A program made the position numbers and the translations under genes. A stretch of DNA of 64,000 bases. It comes from Heliocidaris tuberculata. Lineage: Eukaryota; Echinodermata; Echinoidea; Camarodonta; Echinometridae. Positions 49,401-61,400 of this stretch are shown piece after piece. Numbering within the stretch: the stretch's first letter is position 1; every line of letters starts with the position of its first letter. The DNA is taken from contig CM046852.1 in assembly GCA_025618425.1 (NCBI GenBank), positions 5,148,135-5,212,134 on the forward strand, in the 5' to 3' direction. Under the pieces are notes generated by a model that saw nothing but the letters and a program-made list of their open reading frames with translations, was not told where the DNA came from and ran no database searches.

Positions 49401-52400
49401 GCGCGTGTCACAACTCTATCAACGCGCTCTGGTTGTGTATATCCGGGCACTTAACGAAAATCGGTTGCCAATTTTGCCGTAGGGTTTTACGAAGATTATG
49501 CATCACATAACACTAAAATCGGTGAATATCTGCAATTTATCATTTGATCAACCTATCTTGTGAAAGATTTATGATAAGTTGCATTAAAAATTGTTCGATT
49601 TACTGTTTTAAAAGTGACAAGTCCAGATAGGCAATCTGTCCGGCCGGATACACGACGTGTGGGTATACATCGTGGTATACATAATGTAGTACAAAATGAC
49701 CCTAAAATAACCCCAATTTTTACGCGCACGCGCATCTGTTTTGATGGACGTGCTAAACATCTAAAATCATACTGGTGCGCACCAGGTGCGCACACTACTA
49801 TGACAGCGTATAGGTCAACGTACTTGGTACAAATCACCTTTATCTGCACATGCGCAAATTGTAATTACGAACTGGTTCATTCGTCTTGAGTATATTATGA
49901 TTGTCAGTTATTCTAGCTTTACTATTACTTACTACGGTACTTTACTATCATAGATTATTTTGTGCTCAAATTGATTTTAAGAAACGCCTGAACGATAAGT
50001 TTACATATTTGAATTTCAAGACTAAGAAGTCTATGCTGTAAAATAGTATTTAACAAATTATGCCAGAATGATCAGTTCATAAATTTGAACCACAATACTA
50101 ATATTTTAAATTTGCTTACTTTACACTCTCAGAAATGTTGGTAAAAAATCATTAGGTTGGTTAAAATATGAACCTACCAACTGTTTGTCAAAAAAAAAAA
50201 ATTGTATGTAAAACATATGGGGATTTTTTTTTTAACCAACAGTTGGTAAGTTCATATTCTAACCAACCTAAAAAAACTTGTCTGAGAGTATATACCTATA
50301 TATCTCTGAAACTTGACAGGTATATGTGTAGGACCTATCTATATACTTGACATCTGTCTGCCAAGTTAGGTAAGACAGCTGACGTCATCGAGAATTTACC
50401 TAAAACCTTATGTTAATATGCTTTACATTACAATGTGTTCCTTGCATGTAATACTTTACGCACAAAATATGAGGTCTTAAAAATTACCGCAATAAAATTT
50501 CCTATTAAATGATACCATACACGGTATTATGGCTACTCAGATTTTTTTTTTTAAATCGCATTTTAAGTCAGGTCACAGTACGCTTTTTGTCACACTTTCG
50601 GACCGATTATTGCACTATGTGCTATGACGTCACCGGTAGACTGCTTTTGCCCTTTTTCCAAAATTGTCTTTAAAATTGGCAGGCATAGGCCTATTTCAAA
50701 TGGTCAGACAGGGCATCTGAAAGCCTGATTTTTAGACGCCATTTTATCCTTTAAAACTTTCTGCATCACATGATTTGAAATGATTGTAATACAAAGATCA
50801 TGAAAGATGACAATGGTCCTATAATTACGGCTATGGAATATTCTTTCTCATGATACCAAATACAGACAAAGTCAAGTTAATCGCAATGAAAGTCATTTCA
50901 GAACATGCCATTTGAGGAGTTTTCTTCAATATAATTAATTGTACACAAAGCCAATGTGCCGTGGTTCACTACGTTTATATAAGGTTGTTGTTGTTGCTGT
51001 TGTTGTAATTTGTGACTATCCTAAGAAGTTGTATGAGGCATTGAAATGATTCAAACCTCGTTTTATTATCAATTTGACAGATTGAGACACTTGTCATCAA
51101 GCAGAAAGATCTAAGTTCACGTCCACTGGCATCATGTGGCCTGGCTCAGTTCATATGTAAGATGTCTTGTCTGAAGAAACTGACACTCGGCAGTAAGGAC
51201 AAATACTCGGTCCACGATGACTTCTACGCAACAATATCATCATTGGCATCATCTACAAAGGTAGGCCTACTTTTTGCGATATGATTATTTCTAAAATGTA
51301 ATCGAAAAATGTTTTATGTTGTCGTTATATCATGGATGTCCTTTAGATATTCATACTTACGTTCTGTGTAATGGCATCCACTAAACTCCAGACTACACTG
51401 CACTAGTGTAGAATTCGTCATTGACTGGCGTCCATCGATCTCTACCGTAAGGTAGAGATCGATGCTGCCGTCATTTTTGGATATAAATATTCACTGGGGT
51501 CGATAGCTGGCGCTATCAGCCATATCTTTACATTATACATTGCACACCTCCCTGGGGTGGGGCAATATAATACCTTCCTCTATTAACCTGGTTAATATTT
51601 TGATTATAAGCTGTTGTATTTGAGAAAAAAAAAGTATAATTATGTATAATTTGAGATTTCTCTATGATCATTGAATGATATCATTAACGAAGTATTATTT
51701 AAGTGTTCGTGAATGTATCTTTTATCATGTTTATCGATGATCTCGTTCTATATGATTTAATTTAATGATTGCATGAATTGTAAATGTATGGTAAGAGGAA
51801 GGAAATAACACAATCATTTAAAACAAAAACAAAAACAAAATACATTAAGTTTCATTTTATTTGCTTCGATACATTCATTTGTTGAGTAGGAAAATTCTAC
51901 TTCGTTATCACAATGTAGATATTCAATGCTCAGAAAAGGATTTGCTTAGAGTCGTGTTTCATCGATTTCTGGAAGTATTAATGTAATTATAGTAAGGAAA
52001 ATTATCAGCAGAATGGCTAAGAGTTTTTAGTGCAAGAAATGCAGAGAGATTAGCAATGAACTCTACTCTATACTCAGTGGAGATTAGTAATGGAGTGGCG
52101 GAGGAGAAAGAAGGGGATGGGAGATGCCGAGAAGGTTGATAGGTTTTATTATCTTAGGGATACAATCAACAGTGGTGGTGGTGAGCTGGCCTCGATTCTA
52201 GCAGGTAGAAGGTTTACGATGAGAAGAAGAAGGTTTCTTGAGGAGAACAGAAAGAGCCCATGACGGAAGATGTGTAGTGTGAAACTACCCAATAGAAAGA
52301 ATACAAGTGGGCTCATGGAAAGGTTGGGCCTGGAAGAAGTTGTGGTGGGAGTGGTAAGGTAAAGAGAAGTGGATTGAGATGGATGGGTCATGATTGTGTT

Positions 52401-55400
52401 GGGAAGGGAAGATTATGTACTGTGAAAGAGCTTGGGATCTGGAAGTGGAAGTGGATGCATGGCATAAGAGGAAAATGAAGACCGAAGATTACATCGAAAG
52501 GTATGCATGGTGAAGAACGAAAGCAGTAAGATTGGTCTAAATGAGGAGGATGCTCGACACAACAGTTAGTGAAAGGAGTGAGTGTCATCATGGCTCGAAA
52601 GTCAGAAACCCCCCGTAAGAGAGAAAATGCTAACTTTGATAAACGATGATGATGATAGTTGATAACCTATTTTAAGGGAATGAAATACTGTTCTTTATAT
52701 TATATAAGCCACTTCTTTCATTTAAACATCATAATAACAAATTGATTTAAAATATTATTCACTCCATGCACTATATCATTTTAATATGCATGGTGATTTG
52801 AATCTTGACAGATTCAGACTCTTGTCATCAAGCATGAAGATCTCAGTTCACGTCCTTTCGCATCACGTAGTCTGGCTCAGTTCATCTGTAAGCTGTCTTG
52901 TTTGAAGAATCTGACACTCGGCAGTCAGGACCAATCCTCGCTCCACGATGACTTCTATTCAACATTATCATCAATGGCATCATCCACGAAGGTACTATTT
53001 TCGATATATGTCTAGCCTTGTAATGGACAAAAGTTGAACATGAAAGTTTCATATCATTTGACTCCATTCAGTTGTCGAAAGCGAAGGATCTAATTGATTA
53101 AAACCATGTGCTAGCTGTGACACAAACAGGAAGCTCTCACAGATTGCTGTATTAAATATATGAATTATATTATCGTTCAAACATCATAATGAAAACGTAA
53201 TTTACTGCATTTATAATTACGACAGCTTCATCTTTGTTTTCATCCTCACTTTCAAATACTTCATATTATATTATACATTATGTGAAATAATTGATACGAT
53301 CGAGATAGATCGGGTGGTTCTAGAATCAATAGGTCAATAATATGAAATTACGCTCTCAGTCAGTCAGACCCAACTCCGGAAAACCGAGCACAGGTATATA
53401 CTCCGAAAACAGCGTATGAATATAGAGCCCTCATCGTTCAGTGCCAGGCAGTGTGTACAAAAGGCATGGGGGAAATCTTGCAAAGTCCACCAGCCAACGA
53501 TATATAAAGTTTTAAAAATAATTCCGCGTGTCAATTATCTTCTAAATCCTTGAATGATTCGTCATATGAAATGACTTTCAAATGACAAACATTTGAAATA
53601 AATATATCCGCAGCATTATTTTTGAAAAATATATTATCAACAGCAGGTCGACATTGCACGATTTTCCATATGTCTTTTGTGCATACTGTCTCGCACTGGA
53701 CGATGAGGGCTCTATATTCATCTTGCTCCATACGCCGTTTTCGGAGTATATACCTGTTCTCGGTTTTCCGGAGTTGGGTCTGACTGTCAGTAAAAACCAT
53801 TTAGTTTGTTTAAACATCACAATGCATTACTGAAATTAACTGTAATTCGCTACACTTATGAAAGTCATTCAAATTTTGAGGTAATTGTAGATTAGCTCAA
53901 TTTGGTTCGGAATCCTTATACTTGATCAGTCCAATGAGAAACTTATGTATAGAAAAATAAATAGGGCCCAATAAACGCTTTTAGTTCATCGGAGTAGATA
54001 TTAAGATTAATTTGTATTCTGTAGCAATGAATAATTTTATGCTAATTTGATGTAGATGTGCTTTACTGCTTACCAGCCAACGTTGTAGTATTGATCCTAA
54101 ACCATCAAAATACTCTTCCTTCAATGTTGAATATATGTTGAACTATCGCAGGATCGACATTTTCAGTGTTTACCTTCTTGCAGTAGACCCTCTATACTAT
54201 ATTTTACCTAACTGCATGTCACGTAAACGTGAATCAAAATATCCCTTGTCCTAAAGTTGAATATTGCATAGACATAAAAGTGCATTAATTGCTGTTTTAA
54301 AACATATCATGGTGTGTGTGAATGATTTAAACCTAATCTTGATATTTAATCGATAGATTGAGACTCTTGTTATCGATCCTGGAAATCTTAGTGCACGCCC
54401 CCAGGCATCACGTGATCTGGCTCAGTTCATCTGTAAGATGTCTCGTCTGAGAAACCTGACACTCGGAGATAAGGACAAATACTCGCTTCATGATGACTTC
54501 TACATGACATTTTCATCAATGGCATCATCTACAAAGGTATTATTCTCCATATACATGTATCTCTAAGTCTGGTACGCATGGTACACAAAGTTTCATTGTA
54601 ATTTGCTTAGTTTGTCAAACGAAAGTTCTAATTGGATAACACTAAGCAGATATTCATTGCTCTGATTCAAATCTGCATAATCATATAGTCGAGTTAATAC
54701 TTAACTTTTCTTTAAAGGAAATGTTTAGTGTTGGTAAGCCCTCAACAACTTTTCGTCACATTTATTAGATTGTTGTTGATAAATAACAAGATACTAGCAA
54801 TACAAAGATGCTGTGAAGATTTCACGTCCTAAAGTGGCATATTAAACAAATGAGAGGCAAAACATTATTTAGATGCCGGGTCAGGGATATAAACTCCTAG
54901 CAAAGGCAGAGTGCGCTGTACACCATACACGCGTTCGAAACCCACACACAGTGACACACATGCTATCCCTGTGCGAAGCCTCGAGATTGTTGTGCGGGGA
55001 GCGGTTGGGGTGGAAAGATCCAGTTTAGTGTTCCTTACAGTTACATATTATATTCACGGTAAAGATCACTGAAAATCATTGACGGAAGACCATATGATCT
55101 CGTACTAACATCTTTTGATACATGGAAAACTACATGTACATGAGACCATGTTTAACACTTTTCTTTCCAATTTCCTTTTTGCTACCGAAACTGTACATTA
55201 GCTTATACCACTGTATACACCACTTATTTTATTTGAACGTCATAACGAAGTAATGACATAACTGTAGTACACTCTACTCTTCCCTAATAAATACCATTTT
55301 AAACATGGAAGTAAATCGTACTTGAGACAACTTTATGATGGTTTGAATTCCTTCTTTGTATGTTTGTTTTTACCATGGACCCGCGCCGGAAAGGGGGGAG

Positions 55401-58400
55401 GGGGGGGGGGGGTGGGGTGCAAACACTCTGAGAGCACCCCCCCCCCCGACCATAGCTTTCTAGACCATGTTTTCAATACACATGCAAATTACAGGGTCTT
55501 AAAATTTAGTATTTGCATAGGTCGGAGCATACCTAATAGAACAGAGTTTTACAGTTAATATCATACAACTTTGAACCAAGTTTTTAATTTGCGGGTGTAT
55601 GAATGTAGTGACTGAGCGAAAAATTCATTTTGTCATATTAGGTTTTGCATTCCATCGTACCTTTAAAAATACATGCAAATAACAGCCGACTTCAAAATTA
55701 TAATTTCACACAATACTGAGATAGGCCAGCCTTGACAGCTGAAGCTTGTCCAAAAGATGAAAATTGTGTAAAGGTATTTAAGTGTATTTTTACTCAAAAC
55801 ATAACATTGTGTCTTTGATGATTCATACCTACCTTTAATATTTAATTGACAGACTGAGACTCTTGTTATCGACCTTGAAGATCTCAGTACACGCCCATTG
55901 GCATCACGTGATCTGGCTCAATTCTTCTGTAAGATGTCTTGTCTGAAAAACCTGATACTCGGAACTGAGGGCATATACTCGCTTCACGATGACTTCTACT
56001 CGACATTATCTTCGAGTGCGTCATCAGCAAAGGTACTGTTTTCCATATATTTATAAGCAGTATGAGGGACTTTTATACGCGGTATATACGCAAACATACA
56101 CTTTAACAAAATATATCTGTTAAATTACTGAAATGCCTTGAATTTTTTAATAGTGAGGTCCCATAGACACCAAGGTTGACAGAAGCGATTTTATAGTTTC
56201 GGTGATAATTGTCGCGCTAGTTATCAGGTTGTGGCGGCTTCGAACCTACTTCAAAGACAAGCACCGAGGTATAAGTCCAGCTGTAAACTTCCTTGGTTTT
56301 ATTGCATGCTCACGCACATTACAGTGAAAACTCACTACAACGAGGACCTTGGGACCATGAAAATTGCCTTGTTATATCAGGAATCTCCTTATACATGTAT
56401 CAGGGTAAGAAAAAACAAAAACAAACAAACAAACATAAAGACTAAGGACCAGCTCTACAACAATTTATTGCGTGTCTGGTGATAACTTCTCAGCCAACAG
56501 GATGCTCTCTAACAAATGCCCTAGATAATATTTTGCTTATCAGGCCGAAGCTACACAAGTTCTTATCCCTTCAATAATTGTTGATAATTAGTTATAACTT
56601 TCGAAAGACCTACAGTTTCATTGTTCTTTCGTGCAGTAAAAAAGTAAGTTACTAAGTAAAGGCAAGTAGACTCATCAGGCAAAACTGTGAGTAACTGTTC
56701 ATAAATGTATTGAAAAATATTTTATCCCATTGGAAAAGTGCATGCAAAGTATGAAACGTATATTTTACTTATAAACTAGCATGATGCCTGGAGATGATTC
56801 AAACCCCGTTTTATTATTAACTTGACAGATTGAGACTCTTACCATCAGGCATGAAGATCTAAGGTCACGTCCACTGGCATCACATGATCTGGCTCAGTTC
56901 ATCTGTAAGATGTCTTGTCTAAAGAATCTGACTCTCAAAAATAAGGCCGAGAAAATGGACAAATACTCGCTTCATGATGACTTCTACTCTACATTATCTT
57001 CGATTCTATCATCTACAACGGTTTTCTTTTCATATCATTCAACAACAAAAAAAAAAAAAAATAATAATAATAATCAAAGCTCAATCATTTGCTTCTATTC
57101 AGTTCGAAGGCAGTAGTTCTGATTGGCTAACTCTAAGTGCTTGGACAGAAATTATGAAATAGTTGTGTTTCATTTACTACGCTTGATAGTTCTGCAGTTC
57201 TTCAAGTTTAAAGGATTAATTTATTCAAACATCATCATGTATTAAGGACTTGTAATTTGTTCCATTTATAAATATCAAAGTGACTTGACCATATAAATAA
57301 GGAACAGGCTTAATAAAAGCGGTTAGGTAATCGTGTAAGATTTTCAAAAAAAAATCTGTTTAAAACCTTCATTATGTTGTATACTGTCTTGCAAGTAAAT
57401 ACTTTTTTATTGCTTATAAGGCTACTTACTGATCCATCGAAGGCTATTAAATCATTGTAAAATTTAAGCCTACGAAGTGAGACTTTTTCAGTGTTTAGTT
57501 TCATTCATTATGTCAGAACTTTTTCAGTGTTTATTTTCATTCATTTTGTCAGAACAAAAGAACTGTTAGTCCAAAATTGAATTAAAATATCCTTTATCTT
57601 CAAACTAAAGACATAATCCATTCATAAAAGTGTTTTAATTACTGCCTTAGACCATAACATGAAGTCTTTGAATAATTCTAATCTTTTTCTAATATCTAAT
57701 TGACAGATTGAGACTCTTGTTATGGATATTGAAGATCTGAGTCCACGTCAATTGGCATCGCGTGATCTGGCTAAGTTCATCTGTAAGATATCTTGTCTGA
57801 AGAATCTGACACTCGGCAGTCAGTACGAATGCTCGCTTCACGATGACTTCTATTCCACATTATCATCAATGGCATCATCCGCAAGGGTACTTTTTGTCAT
57901 AATAATGCTAGGAATTTAATCAACAAAACTTGTATTTCAAGATTCATTTTACTTGCTTCTATTCCGTTGTTGAAAGCGAAAGTTAGCGAATATAGATATT
58001 CAGTACTCTGACAAAGTTGCTTGTTACATACCCTCCAGACCTCCTGTTGTTGAGTTTAGTCGTGACCTCGTCATCTCCTTGGATCCGACCATGCAGCTTG
58101 TCGGAGAACTCTTTGATATGAACAGAAAAAGACAACAATTAATACAAATTGACAATGAACCCTTTGGCCACTTTCAACCAGCTAAATTTTTTAATTGTTC
58201 AGAATATCTTTAGACAAAGAAAAGCTAGTCTTTCTTCCTGGAAAGTTCCCAACGCACGGAACGCAATACAGACTTAGTTTCGTAACCGTTTTGCGAGGTC
58301 ACATTGCGGCCGAACAGCAAATTTTTGAGAGAAGAAAATGTCAATGATTCATGACGGCTTAACAACAATTGCCTTACAATATTATCCTCATTTATTTGTC

Positions 58401-61400
58401 GTCTTTGTAGGATTTTTTTTTTGTTGTTGTATGTTTTGTTTTGTTATTTGGGGGGGGGGGGGGCACAAGGGCAGTTATATTATGATTTATGGAAATTATT
58501 CAAACCTAGTTTTATTATCAAATTGACAGATTGAGACTCTTTCCATCAGACTGGAAGGTCTCACTTCACGCCAGCTGGCATCGCGTGAAGTGGCTCAATT
58601 CATCTGTCAGATGTCACAGTTGAAGAAGCTTACACTCGACTTCCGATTTAATCACTCGCTTCACGATGACTTCTACTCGACAATATCATCAATGGAATCA
58701 AATGCAAAGGTGCTATTTTCTCATTTATTTCTTAGAATGCAAGTGTACATAAAGTTCCGTTTATTTTCTTTGCTTCTATTCAGTTGTCCAAATCGACACC
58801 TGTGAGATGTTACAGCATGTTCATATCCAGTTCTCTGGCAAAAGTTAAGAGATAGTCTAGGTTCATATGTTACTGTTGGTATGTCAAGAGGCATGGATGC
58901 TATCAAGTGTAGCAATCATCCACCAAGAACTAAACAAACAGCGCCTTTAGACGATTAAACATGGCTCATCCAGACAATTAGGCATGCCGCTTGGACAATT
59001 GTCACCTGAATACCACTGCCAAGATATTCATGATAAAATAAAAACACATATACATAACTTTTTTAATGTTGCATAATTCTTTTATCTCATCAGTTCATGC
59101 CATAATTGGTATTTAAATCAGATGGAAAATAATATCTATTTTTTTTAGACATTCTAATAAAAGAAAAGACATCCTGTGATAGATTGTGAAATTTCATGAA
59201 CAAAGTACAGAGTCGATTTTGGTGGATAAGTCAACATTTTTATACCATAATTAGTACATATTTACATGAAATATATTACAAAATAGTATTGTTCAAATAA
59301 AATATACAGCATAGTAATTGAAAAAATACAACCCCCCAAAAAACCCCGATAATAAATGGTGTCATTCATTCAAAATGACAAGCTTCATATCATCCAACAT
59401 TTCTTAATGAACAAATAATTTCCACGGGGAAAATTTATTGAAATAATTTTGCCAGTAGTACCCGTTAATCAGTTTGCAGAATTAAATTTACCGAAATTTA
59501 AAACTGTTTAATTTTGATTTGCTAACAGAGCTTTGAAGTTGGTTCCTTGTTCTATTTCCTGTAACCAAAGGACTATATTTGTATGTGTCCGCTCAAAATG
59601 TTGGTATATACACACAACAAATCTTTTTCAGCTTGTCTTATATTGTGATCATGCAATACACTGAAATGATTTAAATCTTTCTTGAAATGAATTATTACCT
59701 GATCATGTATACAGTACATCATCATACGTCCACTTTGGAAACGTGTCTGAATAGGCATCCTAAACTGAACATGGTCACTCGAAAAAAAATGAAAATAAAT
59801 AAATCCTTCTTCTAACACTGCACGGGCAGTTCGTGGAGTGCCAATGCTGAAACAATGTTAGTTCATTTAAAAGATCATGATTTTATTAGAAGAAAATCAT
59901 CTGCCTTAAATTTTTGTTTAAATTCGTGTTGCCAGAAAATCCCCGAAATATGGTAAGATTTCAGGACATTTTGGCCCCTCAGCTGTGTCCCAATTTCAGC
60001 TAGGTAACCACAATGACGTCAAAGTGGTTACCTTGTCGCGCAATTATAGCAAAATGCGCGCAAGGTGTAATGCATTTTGTACAGTCTAGCGCGCAACACA
60101 TCTGCAATACGCGAACCTGGGTAACCACTTTGACGTCATTGTGGTTACCTAGCTGAAATTGGGACACAGCTGAGGGGCCAAAATATCCTGAAGTCTTACC
60201 ATATTTCGGGGATTTTTCTGGCAACACGAATTTTTAAAAAACTTAAGGCAGATGATTTTCTGCTAATAAAATCATGATCTTTTAAATGAACTAACATTGT
60301 TTCAGCATTGGGTACCCCCTTTAATTTTTTTTTGATCGTCCAGACCGGACTAGGGAACAATGATGAAAGAGAGGTAGAACAATAACATTGTCAGACATGA
60401 TGTGTGTGGATGATTCAAATCTGATCTTAATATACATGTATATTTAATTCACAGATTGAGACTCTAGTTATCGATCCTGGAGATCTAAGTGCACGCCCCT
60501 TGGCATCACGTAATCTGGCTCAGTTCATCTGTAAGATGTCCTCTCTGAAGAATCTGACGCTCAAAGTCTGGTTCTCCATAGTCAAACTTCACGATGACTT
60601 TTACTCAACATTATCATCAATGACATCATCTGCAAAGGTTCTATTCTGTCATAATACTTCTAGGACCACTCGCATTCAAACTGTCTCACGCCAGCTTAAT
60701 ATATAACGGTACATTGTTTAGAAACGTGCATGCTCCTAGTCGAAAAATGGGTTGCAAGGATGGTAGCTTCATAGTCAAAGTGAACGACCGAATTGTATAT
60801 TTCAGTTGTGATTCGCCAAAGCGAGCGCTGGTTCTGAATGCTCGAATATGTACTTTTAAAGCTTTTCAGTCATTTTAGACTTGATCATTTTTTAGGGATT
60901 TTAGTAACTAAATTAGTGACTAAATTAATGATCAAGTCTAAAATGACAGAAAAACTATTCATCGGTCTAGACATGCTAGAAAATCGAAGTTTACCCCCAA
61001 CACTCTTTAAATACATGTAATTGCATATATGATGTCAATATGAAATGTGTTTGATATTCAATTTAATCTGCAATATCATTTTCATGTCAGCTTGATAGAT
61101 TGTGTATTGGGTGCGTTCGTCTGCATGAAGGGCAGGTGGCATCACGTGATCTCGCCCATTTCGTGTGCAAGATACCTTATCTGAAGAACCTGATATTGTC
61201 CAGTCTTGACGAGCTTCACGATGATTTCTACTCAACTACATCGTTGATGGCATCGACGTCAACGGTATGAATTCACGGACCCTAATCTAACCAAATCCAG
61301 ACATCATCAACCGACATTTAAACTTTCAGGATTTAGGAAATTTCATTAAATGCCCTTGATATTTGGCTCCTGAGGTGGCGGTAGCCCGATTATTGGTCAT

